Source of the DNA: HGM04593 sp045591315 | GTDB taxonomy: Bacteria > Bacteroidota > Bacteroidia > Bacteroidales > Bacteroidaceae | Length of the DNA stretch: 64,000 nt | NCBI GenBank assembly: GCA_045591315.1 | Contig: JAZNSN010000029.1 | Location: 62,001-126,000, forward strand | Direction of reading: 5' to 3' | Shown: positions 9,251 to 17,848 of the stretch, piece by piece | How the letters are laid out: each line of letters starts with the position of its first letter | Position numbering within the stretch: the stretch's first letter is position 1 | The notes under the pieces: generated by a model | What the model saw: the letters and a program-made list of their open reading frames with translations, nothing else | What the model was told of the DNA's origin: nothing | Databases searched by the model: none | Translations under genes and position numbers: made by a program

Positions 9251-10027
9251 ATGGAATTTTCTGTTTCTTCGGATCTTCTGGCAAAGTATTTAAAATCTTT
9301 GGCCTGTATTATATGTATAAAGTCTTATAAAGACATTCATTTTTGCTGGTGGCGTAGGCAAGCAAATAAAGAGTGTGGTTGTGTTATTGCCAAAATAGGC
9401 AAGAAAGAACATATGAAGCACTTGATTGAATACGGTGAGGTATATATGAATACAACAGAATTCTTTCGTAATCATAAAAACCCTGAAATTGGTGACTCTT
9501 TTGAAGGTGCTATGTATATAAAAGATGGGCGTGTTTCTACTTTTCGGAAGAATTTGTTCTTTGAAAAATTATTCTGTGTGTTGAATTTGAGTGAAATAGT
9601 GTCCAAGTGTAATGAATTACCATATTCAAGATGTTATAATGATTATGTTAAAGAAATAATTATTAGGTATCATCTAAGTGAACTAAGCGGATTTGCACCT
9701 GGTGAAGAAATATTTATGGTAGTAATAAAAGATGTGCAAGAGTTTAATTGTAGGTTTAAAGTTGCTTGTAATAAAGCAAAAGCCCAAATTGTTGATAATC
9801 GTGGCATTTTGTACTATAATGAGTACAAAATAAAACCTGATACTCACATATCTCCTTTTATGAAAAGGCAGAAATATATGAAACAAAATGAAATTAGATA
9901 TCTTGTAAAAAAGAGCAATAATATTCCTCTTGTACTTCACTTGGGTTCACTTAATGATATTGCATTTGTTGCTACTTTAAAAGACTTTAGTATAGATTTA
10001 ATAATGCCAACAATGATGGCTGCATGA
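9251..10027 (+). CDS. Protein of unknown function in the defence island
   Basis: About 258 residues from the ATG at 9251; a GTG at 9227 would add eight. No family was recognised. The N-terminal 55 residues look poorly constrained (CWWRRQANKECGC), while the section from about residue 58 (KKEHMKHLIEYGEVYMNT, then EFFRN) reads like a conserved fold, so the true start may be later or the N-terminus degraded. The C-terminus is basic (KRQKYMKQNEIRYLVKK). It has its own upstream promoter-like box and sits between two defence modules, which suggests but does not prove a defence role. Confidence 0.6.
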   Translation: MEFSVSSDLLAKYLKSLACIICIKSYKDIHFCWWRRQANKECGCVIAKIGKKEHMKHLIEYGEVYMNTTEFFRNHKNPEIGDSFEGAMYIKDGRVSTFRKNLFFEKLFCVLNLSEIVSKCNELPYSRCYNDYVKEIIIRYHLSELSGFAPGEEIFMVVIKDVQEFNCRFKVACNKAKAQIVDNRGILYYNEYKIKPDTHISPFMKRQKYMKQNEIRYLVKKSNNIPLVLHLGSLNDIAFVATLKDFSIDLIMPTMMAA

Positions 10028-10203
10028 TGAATGATGCATTAGTAGTGATAATCAAATAAATTGATTTAACCCTTTTGCTGTGAACCTAAACATGTGTCTC
10101 TAACAATCAAGCTCCTAATTTGTTTATATCTTTTGCTTCTGTTCTATTGACAAAGAGTGGTAGTGATACTATCTTTGTGGTAAACCGCGAAATAAGGGAG
10201 TAT

Positions 10204-11523
10204 ATGAATGAGAGAATAGAACTAAAAGGAATGTGGTGGTTGCCGGGCAATCCGGATACGAAGGTCGCCGGGATGTTTACATTTATACCGGGAGAGAGCA
10301 TTGTGCTGGAGTTGATAGGTGCTTTGGGCAAAGTTAAGTCTGCATTAGATGCTTTTCTTTCAAAAAAAAATGAAGATGTGATTTTTGGTGTTACATCGGA
10401 CGCTCAAGAAGTGACTCTGTTCAATTGTGGTGTCTCAGGGAGCCTGAATTTCAACTGTCCTTTTCCCATAACAAGATATATTTGTCAATATGCGATAATT
10501 GGTGCTCACGTCAACAGTACTTCCGAAAGCCGTTTCTTCGAGGCTACTGTGAAGTTTCCTTTGATTAGCCAATGGTGCTCTCCTTGTGCATTGTCTACAA
10601 CGTTCTATTCTAACGAAAATGATAAGTTCAGGAGTTGTAGAGTAGAGTTTGATTGTAAAAGGAATGTATTGCATGGTGTAGACATTGACGGTAATATAAG
10701 CCTGAACCTTGAAGGTGCGGTGGATTATCACGGTGACTATTTTTCTCCCAAAATAGAGCAGAGTACTATCTTGAGAATATGCAAGAAGTGTGATTCCTCG
10801 GTTGAAGGTTTCCTGCACGATATTTTCATGTATGAGCAGTTCTTGTCTTTTGCTGCATTGCAAGAAGTACGTTGCTCGGGAATAATTCTGCACGATAAAG
10901 AGGCGTACCAAGAGTTGAAGGATAATGAAAAACTATATGATTCAATTCGCCTTGTATATGTGCAACGTGAATATTCAGCTCCGTCGGATGATAAGAATGG
11001 CAACTTCTTGTTCAGGTATGAAACCATAAAAGAACAGTACGATAGCATCATAAGAAAGTGGTACTTGGAGAAGGATGATATTGCGCCTATCCGCCAACAT
11101 CTTATATCAAGCATCAGGAGCAAGACTGTTTTTACAAGTGTAGATTTCCTGATTGTCATTCAGGCTGTAGAGGGCTTTTGGTGGAGGTTTAGGGACAATG
11201 CTTACAAGGTTAAGAAGTCTCTGCCACAGGAACAGAATACAAAGCTTAAAACCATATTGGATGAACTGCTGAAAGAATTCGGCAATGTGAAGTTGTTGAA
11301 GGATATCGGCGTTGATATTGCTGCGGTAGTCGATTCCAGACATTATTATTCCCATTTCATGGAAAGAGGCAAGAAAAAGAATATTGTTGACGGGTACGAA
11401 CTTTATGTGCTCACGGAGAAATTGACAAAACTGTTGATTTGCTGTTTATTGAGCTTTGTAGGGTTCAACAATAACGAGGTTGATATGATTCTGAATAAAA
11501 GCTACAATAAATTGTTGCGCTAA
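10204..11523 (+). CDS. Second ApeA-like HEPN-domain protein
   Basis: The 439-residue protein parallels the gene at 208-1503 from end to end. The N-terminal half is ApeA-like (motif GMWWLPGNPD), the middle has SVDFLIVIQAVEGFWWRF against SPDFLIIAQALDGYHKRF in the paralogue, and the HEPN Rx4H motif is RHYYSH (379-384). The start at 10204 was chosen over an in-frame TTG at 10120 because AAGGGAG lies just before it and homology begins here. It is expected to be an RNA-targeting effector that is silent until infection. A 120-residue unknown gene follows after 50 bases. The divergence between the two copies argues against a recent duplication. Confidence 0.72.
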   Translation: MNERIELKGMWWLPGNPDTKVAGMFTFIPGESIVLELIGALGKVKSALDAFLSKKNEDVIFGVTSDAQEVTLFNCGVSGSLNFNCPFPITRYICQYAIIGAHVNSTSESRFFEATVKFPLISQWCSPCALSTTFYSNENDKFRSCRVEFDCKRNVLHGVDIDGNISLNLEGAVDYHGDYFSPKIEQSTILRICKKCDSSVEGFLHDIFMYEQFLSFAALQEVRCSGIILHDKEAYQELKDNEKLYDSIRLVYVQREYSAPSDDKNGNFLFRYETIKEQYDSIIRKWYLEKDDIAPIRQHLISSIRSKTVFTSVDFLIVIQAVEGFWWRFRDNAYKVKKSLPQEQNTKLKTILDELLKEFGNVKLLKDIGVDIAAVVDSRHYYSHFMERGKKKNIVDGYELYVLTEKLTKLLICCLLSFVGFNNNEVDMILNKSYNKLLR

Positions 11524-11573
11524 TAGGAAATGCTTCGAGGTTGTATGTTCTTATGTGATTTAAATTAATTCTT

Positions 11574-11936
11574 ATGGCTGATTATATTTTTGAGAAGGAC
11601 TCGGAATTACTAAAAAGAATAGATGATTTTCTTGTACTTGCTGGTCATGAAAGTGACAAGTACAAGGTTGTTGAGATTATACGACGCTGTATTGATTGTG
11701 TATGTTTGGACGATGTTAAGGCATTAGAGAAATTGTTATGCTTTAACATCCGGGAATATATGTTTTGTAACCCTTCTTATTATCTGGGTGTTGATGCTTA
11801 CTACGTGAGAAGTGTATCCGATGTTAATAAATATATTCGTAAGTCTATACCCCTTTCAAAGAATATGGATAAGAGAACGAAATATCCAAAAATTGATTTT
11901 TATGATTTAAGAGGGGTTCTTGTGAATTGTAGATAA
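11574..11936 (+). CDS. Small protein of unknown function downstream of the HEPN gene
   Basis: The 120 residues have a helical first half (DSELLKRIDDFLVLAGHES, then YKVVEIIRRCID) and a more extended second half rich in Tyr and Lys. There is no signal peptide or membrane segment and no recognised family. It follows the ApeA-like gene by 50 bases on the same strand, so it may be a partner or regulator, but 50 bases is loose for coupling. The 248 bases after it hold a promoter for the next gene and no further ORF. Confidence 0.5.
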   Translation: MADYIFEKDSELLKRIDDFLVLAGHESDKYKVVEIIRRCIDCVCLDDVKALEKLLCFNIREYMFCNPSYYLGVDAYYVRSVSDVNKYIRKSIPLSKNMDKRTKYPKIDFYDLRGVLVNCR

Positions 11937-12148
11937 AGTGTTCTTTTGCGACAGGGTGGTGAACAAAACCTATTGCTCTCCGTTGCCGCAAAAAGGCAAA
12001 GAATAACATAAAGAAATTATCGGTCAATCTTTATTCGTTTTGGTGAATAATTTGGCTTTTTGTGGTAGTATTGCCTTAATGCTAAGAAATAACATCTTTT
12101 AGCATAATAAAATGGCATTAAAAATTGCTTTTACATTGTTTTTGTTGT

Positions 12149-12156
12149 TATATTTG
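12149..12156 (+). promoter_or_regulatory. -7 box TATATTTG upstream of the rloA-like gene
   Basis: TATATTTG fits TAnnTTTG exactly. It lies 28 bases before the chosen ATG at 12185, which supports that start over the in-frame TTG at 12125 upstream of the box. The intergenic stretch 11937-12184 otherwise holds only a weak hairpin near 12079-12103. Confidence 0.55.
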
Positions 12157-12184
12157 CAAAGAAATTGTAAATATAAGAGTTAAA

Positions 12185-13432
12185 ATGGTTTTAGAGGTTC
12201 GTTTAAGTAATTTTTTTTCCATAATGGATGAGGTCGTTTTGGATATGCAAGCCGCTAACATTCAAACCAAGAAGGCAAAGGAGTTGCAGGGAAATACTTT
12301 TGAGTGTGATGGTGTAAGGTTGCTTAAGACTGTTGCGATTTATGGTGCGAATGCATCGGGTAAAAGTAGTATTATAAAGGCTATTCGTGCTTGTGTGAGT
12401 ATGATATTCACTTCTCATAATCATAACGAGAATACCATATTCCCATTTGTGCCTTTTAAATTTGGTGGTACAGACAAAGCAAGCCGTTTCTATATTCGCT
12501 TTGTTATTGATGGCGTTGAGTATGAGTATTCGTTTGAGCTTACCAATAGGGAAATTGTGAGGGAGGAACTTTATCATTCTCCCAACGGTCGTCGTTCAAT
12601 GGTTTTTGTGCGCGATGAAAGTAAGGGTGGTAACAGGAAGGATGTCTATGAATTCCGTCCTGTGATACGCCGTCCAATGGATGTTGTGGCAAATACGTCG
12701 AAGAAGACCTTATTCATCTCCAGGGCAAGCCAGATGGGAAGGGAAATCGCTCAAAAGGTTTTCCGTTATTTTCATGAGCATTTCATCTTGGATTTCTATA
12801 ATTATAACCCTGATACTCTTGAAAAACGTCTGGATGACAACAAAGAGCAGCTGCTGAATGTATTGCGCATTGCAGATAGTGACATAGTCAATATTAGCAG
12901 TAGGCAGGAGTTAAGACCGTTTACAACAGCAGTCTTGGATCCTCAAAACAATCTCAATATATTGTCTGTAGATGATATACAGAAAAACCAATTGTTAATT
13001 ACAACATATCACAGAAGTAACCCCGATGTTCCATTTGATTTCAATACGGAAGAGTCGGATGGTACAAGAAGGCTTTTCTTTATGATGCTGACAATTCTCG
13101 ACATTGTGAGAAACAATAAGGTGCTACTTGTTGATGAGATAGAAGCAAGTTTGCATACAAAACTTGTTGAGTTTATTATTGCTCTATTTAATAATAGTGA
13201 ATGTGCGCAGTTGATATACACGACACACAATACGTATTTGCTTGATGGCAACAAGATAAGAAAAGACCAGGTTTATTTCACGAATAAACGCGAGAATGGC
13301 TCAACTGACCTTTATTCTCTTTTTGACTATAAGGATTTTAGGGATGGCATGGATATTGAAAAGGCTTATTTGCAGGGCCGTTTTGATGCAATCCCTTATG
13401 TTGACGAGTCTTTAGCGAACTTTAAGAATTGA
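12185..13432 (+). CDS. RloA-like AAA (ABC-type) ATPase of a two-gene defence module
   Basis: The 415-residue protein has an ABC/SMC-type ATPase organisation of the AAA_15/AAA_21 group. It shows N-terminal VRLSNFFSI, Walker A GANASGKS (54-61), a signature-like EESDGTRRLFF, Walker B VLLVDEIEASLH and the switch His in YTTHNTYLLD. Such proteins act as the sensor or motor half of pairs with RloB, as in AbiL-type abortive infection. The partner starts five bases after its stop. All ATPase motifs are intact, so the module may be active. Confidence 0.8.
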   Translation: MVLEVRLSNFFSIMDEVVLDMQAANIQTKKAKELQGNTFECDGVRLLKTVAIYGANASGKSSIIKAIRACVSMIFTSHNHNENTIFPFVPFKFGGTDKASRFYIRFVIDGVEYEYSFELTNREIVREELYHSPNGRRSMVFVRDESKGGNRKDVYEFRPVIRRPMDVVANTSKKTLFISRASQMGREIAQKVFRYFHEHFILDFYNYNPDTLEKRLDDNKEQLLNVLRIADSDIVNISSRQELRPFTTAVLDPQNNLNILSVDDIQKNQLLITTYHRSNPDVPFDFNTEESDGTRRLFFMMLTILDIVRNNKVLLVDEIEASLHTKLVEFIIALFNNSECAQLIYTTHNTYLLDGNKIRKDQVYFTNKRENGSTDLYSLFDYKDFRDGMDIEKAYLQGRFDAIPYVDESLANFKN

Positions 13433-13437
13433 TTGTT

Positions 13438-13980
13438 ATGGCAAGACGAGTCAGAACTTCAAAGGAAAAGAAGATGAAACCTAATTTCTTTGTGTTTTGT
13501 GAAGGAGAAACCGAGGTTGCTTATGTTATGCATCTGCGTTCAAAATATCGTGTTCCCATTCAGATAATTCCAAGGAAAAGTGATTCAAACATATCGTGCC
13601 GGTATATTGAGAATTGCAAAAAAGGTTATGAACTGACTGATAGGGATCAGATATTTTTGATGTATGACCTTGATGTAGCTGGTGTGCTTGAGCAGTTGAA
13701 GTGTATACCCGCTGCGACACTTCTTGTTTCCAATCCCTGTGTTGAACTTTGGTTTTTGTTGCATTGTGTTGATGTATCTGCCGAGCAGAACCAGAATGCA
13801 TGTGTAAAGATGTACAAGAAATACTCAGGTAATTATTCAAAAGGTAAACTGGGTGTCGTTGATGTCAGTATATTTGCTGCGGGGGAAGAAAATGCAATAC
13901 AGCGCACAAAGAAACTGAATTCTCCTAATAATCCATCTACAACTGTCTACAAGTTGATTGAAGCGATAAGAGAAGTGTAA
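13438..13980 (+). CDS. RloB-like Toprim-type nuclease partner
   Basis: The 180 residues match the RloB family: a basic N-terminus (ARRVRTSKEKK), a Toprim-like first acidic motif FCEGETE, a DxD element in LMYDLDVAG and the family signature SNPCVELWFLLH. The ATG at 13438 is preferred to an in-frame TTG at 13429 that overlaps rloA. In RloA/RloB (AbiL-like) pairs the Toprim protein is thought to be the effector acting on nucleic acid; this is family knowledge and was not shown here. Cotranscribed with the ATPase gene. Confidence 0.82.
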   Translation: MARRVRTSKEKKMKPNFFVFCEGETEVAYVMHLRSKYRVPIQIIPRKSDSNISCRYIENCKKGYELTDRDQIFLMYDLDVAGVLEQLKCIPAATLLVSNPCVELWFLLHCVDVSAEQNQNACVKMYKKYSGNYSKGKLGVVDVSIFAAGEENAIQRTKKLNSPNNPSTTVYKLIEAIREV

Positions 13981-14011
13981 ATGAATCTTTGACAAATAAG
14001 AAAAGCGAACG

Positions 14012-14216
14012 ATGAAATTATTAGGACTTTTTATTACTATCAATGGTAAAGATGCTGCATTAAGATCTTTTGATAGTCTTATATGCAATACTAGCGTCGG
14101 CACTGCCTGATACAGACTCTATTCATGTAAAGATTGTTATGGATGACAAACTTCGCTGGAGTCCTGCGTATGTAAATGATGTAGTTGTTGATGTAACAGG
14201 TTTGTATAATAAGTAA
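14012..14216 (+). pseudogene. Short decayed ORF after rloB
   Basis: ATG at 14012 opens 32 codons (MKLLGLFITINGKDAALRS) to a TGA at 14108. Shifting the frame near 14100 gives a protein-like continuation (DSIHVKIVMDDKLRWSP) ending at TAA 14214. This looks like a small frameshifted gene of unknown family. It is too short to be sure it was ever functional. Confidence 0.35.
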
Positions 14217-14251
14217 TGTACGGATTATAACAAAAATCACTAATATTGTTT

Positions 14252-14317
14252 ATTTCTTGCCGATATCGGCAAGAAATGGTATATTTGTGGTGTTTTTGAT
14301 ACTATAACTTGCCGATA
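14252..14317 (+). promoter_or_regulatory. Perfect 26-bp palindrome, -7 box and extra half-site before fic
   Basis: A perfect palindrome at 14252-14277 has half-sites TTCTTGCCGAT and ATCGGCAAGAA. It is followed two bases later by the -7 box TATATTTG (14280-14287), and a further half-site CTTGCCGATA lies at 14308-14317, ten bases before the ATG. The palindrome covers the expected -33 region, so a dimeric repressor bound here would block transcription. The Fic protein's own N-terminal helix-turn-helix domain is the obvious candidate. Confidence 0.7.
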
Positions 14318-14326
14318 GGGTGTATT

Positions 14327-15214
14327 ATGGATTATATTTCGGTTACTGAATTTGCAAAGAGGTATGGGATTGCTGAGCGTACTGCACGTAATTATTGTGC
14401 TCAAGGCAAGATTGACGGAGCGGTGCTTATTGGCAAGACGTGGAGTGTGCCAGCCGATGCCCGGCTGCCTGAGCGTAAGGCACGTCAACGCAGGCCTATG
14501 CCGTTGCTTCTTGCTCTAAAGGAGCAGAAAGATGCCGCGCTGAGGGGGGGTATCTATCATCGCACGCAGGTTGACTTGACATATAATTCAAATCACATTG
14601 AGGGTAGCCGTCTTACTCATGAACAGACGCGCTTCATTTTTGAGACTAACACAGTTGGTGTTGAGGGTGAGGCTCTGCGTGTTGATGATATCATTGAGAC
14701 TACTAACCATTTCCGCTGCATTGACCTGGTTATTGATAGGGCGCAGGAGTGCCTGAACGAGGGACTCATTAAGGAGTTGCATGCTTTGCTCAAACGTGGT
14801 ACAACGGACAGCTGCAGGGAGTGGTTTGCCGTAGGGGAGTACAAGCGTCTGCCCAATGAGGTGGGTGGCAGTGATACAGTAGCTCCTGAGGATGTGAGCC
14901 GTGAGATGAAGGCTCTGCTTAAATGGTATAATGCCATAAGGCGCAAGTCGTTTGAGGATATTATTGATTTTCACCATTGTTTTGAGGCAATACATCCGTT
15001 CCAGGATGGAAACGGCCGTGTTGGGCGTCTTGTCATGTTCAAGGAGTGCCTTGCCAATGGCTTTGTTCCTTTTATCATAACTGATGAACTGAAGATGTTC
15101 TATTATCGTGGCTTGCAGCAGTGGGATAGTGTGCGAGGGTATCTTTTGGATACTTGTCTCACTGCTCAGGATAACTACAAGGCTTTGCTTGATTATTTCA
15201 AGATTAAGTACTGA
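14327..15214 (+). CDS. Fic-family protein with N-terminal helix-turn-helix domain
   Basis: The 295-residue protein begins with a MerR/excisionase-like DNA-binding segment (ISVTEFAKRYGIAERTARNY). The self-inhibitory motif SxxxEG follows as SNHIEG (88-93), then the Fic core HPFQDGNGR (223-231). Fic proteins usually transfer AMP to target proteins, and the N-terminal SxxxEG helix marks class II self-inhibited enzymes. The ATG at 14327 is chosen over TTG 14309 because TTG falls inside the operator half-site. The operator sequence upstream suggests autoregulation. Targets unknown. Confidence 0.88.
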   Translation: MDYISVTEFAKRYGIAERTARNYCAQGKIDGAVLIGKTWSVPADARLPERKARQRRPMPLLLALKEQKDAALRGGIYHRTQVDLTYNSNHIEGSRLTHEQTRFIFETNTVGVEGEALRVDDIIETTNHFRCIDLVIDRAQECLNEGLIKELHALLKRGTTDSCREWFAVGEYKRLPNEVGGSDTVAPEDVSREMKALLKWYNAIRRKSFEDIIDFHHCFEAIHPFQDGNGRVGRLVMFKECLANGFVPFIITDELKMFYYRGLQQWDSVRGYLLDTCLTAQDNYKALLDYFKIKY

Positions 15215-15240
15215 TTTCTGCTGCTCGTGTTGTCGAAGCC

Positions 15241-15430
15241 TTATATAATTAGGTCTCTTAATAGTAGCAGTTCTTTTTCGTTTATGCCCCTTGCTTTAAG
15301 AATTTCTTTGTCTTTCATTATATGTTCTGCAACCAGGTTGGGATTGCTGCATACCTCCTTTGCTTTGTTATAGTATTCAATTGCTTGGGCGTTGTTCTTT
15401 GTAGCCCATTCTACATGTCCGGCATTGACA
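15241..15430 (-). pseudogene. Detached copy of the C-terminal coding end of the TPR protein
   Basis: Read on the minus strand this gives about 61 codons (AGHVEWATKNNAQAIEYYN ... ending RDLII and TAA at 15241-15243). It parallels the last 60 codons of the gene at 15512-17710 (TGHVEWVTNNNAQAIEYYN ... ending IDLIS), with many substitutions. It has no start codon and its upstream side breaks into unrelated sequence at about 15430. It is a partial gene copy that could be an inert remnant or a donor for gene conversion. Confidence 0.75.
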
Positions 15431-15447
15431 ACACTCGCCTTTCGTGA

Positions 15448-15505
15448 CCCGCAGGGCGTGACCTTGCCACGCTACCTGCGACCTAACACTGCTCGTGTCG
15501 TCGAA
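15448..15505. repeat. Solitary diverged copy of the 95-bp structured repeat
   Basis: CCCGCAGGGCGTGACC ... CACGCTACCTGCGAC aligns with the tandem unit at 52841-53291 (CCCGCAAGGCATAACC ... TATGCTACTTGCGAC) and continues into TGCTCGTGTCGTCGAA. The stem changes are compensatory: GCGTG/CACGC here against GCATA/TATGC in the tandem copies. Related TGCTCGTGTTGTCGAA (15222-15237) and TGCTCGTGTTATCGA (19337-19351) lie just past the 3' ends of the detached TPR end and of nth. Confidence 0.6.
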
Positions 15506-15511
15506 ACCGTT

Positions 15512-17710
15512 TCAGCTGATTAGGTCTATTAGTAACTGCAGCTCTATTTTGCTCACACCACGATTAAATAGAATTTCTTTGTCATTTATGAGTGTGTCAG
15601 CCAACTTTTTATCTCCGCAAATTTCTTTGGCTTTGTTGTAGTATTCTATTGCTTGGGCGTTGTTATTTGTGACCCATTCTACATGTCCGGTATTGAGGAA
15701 ATCCTCGAAGCTTGGGGAAGGCATTTCTGTAAGACGCTTGTAGTATGCACGTGCCTGTTCGTCCTTGCCGGTGACGAATGAGCACCATGCTATGGCGCGT
15801 GTTGCGCGCAATGAGCTGGGCTTGAGGTACTCTACCTTGTAGAAGCGTGCAAAGGCTTCGTCGTACTGCTTCATTGCAGCGAAGCTTTCTCCGGTCTGCA
15901 GCAGCAGCGATATGTTCTCCGGCGCGAGCTCTTCGGCCATCATGTAGTAGCTCAGTGCCTTGTCCGATTCGCCCTGGAGTCTGTAGCACTGCGCTATGTG
16001 GCGGAGTGTCCATAGGGTGTCGGGCTTTATTATGTCGGCTTTGGTGTAGTAGTCGATTGCTTCGTTGTATTCATGCCCCTTCTGCAGGCAGTAGCCCATC
16101 TCCTGGCAGAACTGTGCGTCGCACTCACCTCCTTGCTCATATAGCTTTCCTACATTGTATGCTTCGGAATAGTACTCTTTCTCTACAAGGTAACGGAATG
16201 TGCGCAGAATGGCTTCCTTGTTCTCTATAAGCTCTCGCATGCCATCGTGTATGAGTAGGTTGAGGGGTTCGGTGAAGGGGTCGTCGAACTCATGACGGTA
16301 GTTCGACAGCTTGAAGAAGCGGTAGAGGTCCTGGATGTACTGGTTGCTCTCTACCTCGGCTCTCTTCTCTACAGGTGCTTCGGCTGCCGTGTCGAGCTCC
16401 TGTGACGACGGGTCACCCTCGCCGCCTATCTGGCCCATGAGCATGTCGCGCTGCTGTTGCGGTACTTGCTTGAATGTGAAACAGAAAGAGTACTTGTCGC
16501 TGTTGCAAAAGAACTGCGAGTTGCAGATGGCTCCTATAAGGCTCTTGTTGCCACTCTTGTCTGCCGGCAGAATCTCGGCTATCGAAGGAACTTCGGCATC
16601 GAAAGGACGGAACCAGTTCGACATCTCGCTGAAGAAGGGGAAGTTCTTGAGCTGAGAGAATGTGCTCATATATACGTCGGCACCCTCAATCTGCCATTTG
16701 GCCATCTCTTCTACCTTGCTCTTTATCTCATCCTTCTCTATCCATTTCTTCCATTCGGGGTTCTTATCCTCGCTCTCCTCAATCTCCTTGAGGATGTCGA
16801 TGCTGAACTTCTCTTTGCTGAGCTGAGGGTTCTTCATCATTGCCGGTATAATCTCCTCGCGCATCCTGCGGTCTATCTTCTGCGTCTCGCGGCTACGGAG
16901 AAGCTGTATCTGTATGGTCTGTATGCGGCGCATGACAACGGCGTTCTCTTTTATGGGTTCAATGGCATCGCCCAGCTCCTTATAGTGCTTTATGCGCTCG
17001 CTGTAGCGGTAGAGAACAAGTATGAGACCTATGATTGCGCGTGTCGATAGCATGGTGTCGCTGTTGCTGGCAATAGTGCAGAGGGCTATAGCCTTTAGCG
17101 GTTCGAAGCATTTTAGCGCACTCAAAGTTATTGCGCTTACGGCAACTGCACGGTCTTTTGCCGGTATCTCGTGGTCGTCCATGATGCGCCCGATGTATTC
17201 GGCATCGCTCTTGCTCCACGATATGCTGCTCCATAGCATGCCGAACAGCTGCGGCAGCAGTGCCTCATGCTCTCGTGCCAGCTCGTTGCTTATGTTCTTG
17301 CACTCGCTTGCAGGCAGCTCTTTTGTAATCTCCTTGTTGGCTCTGTTCTCCTTTAGCTTGTCGAAGAGTGCCGCGAGCCCGTCAAGGTTCTTGTAACGTC
17401 GGCGCATCTGGCAATACACCTTTGTGGAGTGCTCGCTGATGCGTGCAGCTGCTATCATGTCGTTCAGCATGTAGCATCGTCCTGTAAGGTTTGCATACAG
17501 TTTTTTCCTGTCGGGGTCGGGCATGCCCATACGCATGTATTCCAGCATGTATTTGTAGGCTGTCTGCATCTCGTTGAACTGAGAGCGTAGCCCCCATTCC
17601 TGCAGGTCATCGACAAGTTCTTCAAGGGTGTCGATAGCCTGTTTCAGCCGCGACTCCAGAAGAAGTCCGGCAACTTTGCTTTGTATTTCTATGATGCGCT
17701 TTTCGTCCAT
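15512..17710 (-). CDS. Large TPR-repeat protein of unknown function
   Basis: The 732-residue, probably cytoplasmic protein has no signal peptide. Residues 1-330 are helical and charged, with no family recognised. The last third has clear tetratricopeptide units (YNEAIDYYTKADIIKPDTLW; SDKALSYYMMAEELAPENIS; AQAIEYYNKAKEICGDK). TPRs mediate protein-protein contacts. Base composition is closer to the core genes than to the island on its left, so it probably marks the chromosomal side of the island boundary. A second, incomplete copy of its C-terminal coding end lies just downstream. Confidence 0.7.
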   Translation of the reverse strand: MDEKRIIEIQSKVAGLLLESRLKQAIDTLEELVDDLQEWGLRSQFNEMQTAYKYMLEYMRMGMPDPDRKKLYANLTGRCYMLNDMIAAARISEHSTKVYCQMRRRYKNLDGLAALFDKLKENRANKEITKELPASECKNISNELAREHEALLPQLFGMLWSSISWSKSDAEYIGRIMDDHEIPAKDRAVAVSAITLSALKCFEPLKAIALCTIASNSDTMLSTRAIIGLILVLYRYSERIKHYKELGDAIEPIKENAVVMRRIQTIQIQLLRSRETQKIDRRMREEIIPAMMKNPQLSKEKFSIDILKEIEESEDKNPEWKKWIEKDEIKSKVEEMAKWQIEGADVYMSTFSQLKNFPFFSEMSNWFRPFDAEVPSIAEILPADKSGNKSLIGAICNSQFFCNSDKYSFCFTFKQVPQQQRDMLMGQIGGEGDPSSQELDTAAEAPVEKRAEVESNQYIQDLYRFFKLSNYRHEFDDPFTEPLNLLIHDGMRELIENKEAILRTFRYLVEKEYYSEAYNVGKLYEQGGECDAQFCQEMGYCLQKGHEYNEAIDYYTKADIIKPDTLWTLRHIAQCYRLQGESDKALSYYMMAEELAPENISLLLQTGESFAAMKQYDEAFARFYKVEYLKPSSLRATRAIAWCSFVTGKDEQARAYYKRLTEMPSPSFEDFLNTGHVEWVTNNNAQAIEYYNKAKEICGDKKLADTLINDKEILFNRGVSKIELQLLIDLIS

Positions 17711-17798
17711 GTCTGTTCGAGGTGAAAGGTTATGTGTGAAATGTGAAAGCCCAAGGCTTCGGCAACTTTTGTAACATTCCCTTTTTGCTTAACAAAAT

Positions 17799-17824
17799 AA
17801 ACAGCGCGGTGCCCCGCGCTGTTT
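17799..17824 (-). terminator. Rho-independent terminator after pgk
   Basis: An 11-bp perfect stem, AAACAGCGCGG with CCGCGCTGTTT and a 4-base loop, is followed on the minus strand by TTTATTTTG. It lies 24 bases past the pgk stop. Confidence 0.85.
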
Positions 17825-17848
17825 ATGGAATCTATCTATTCAAGTGAA

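Noticed and set aside
12125..12184. N-terminal extension of the RloA-like protein from a TTG
   Set aside because: The extension crosses the TATATTTG promoter box and reads as low-complexity Cys/Leu sequence.
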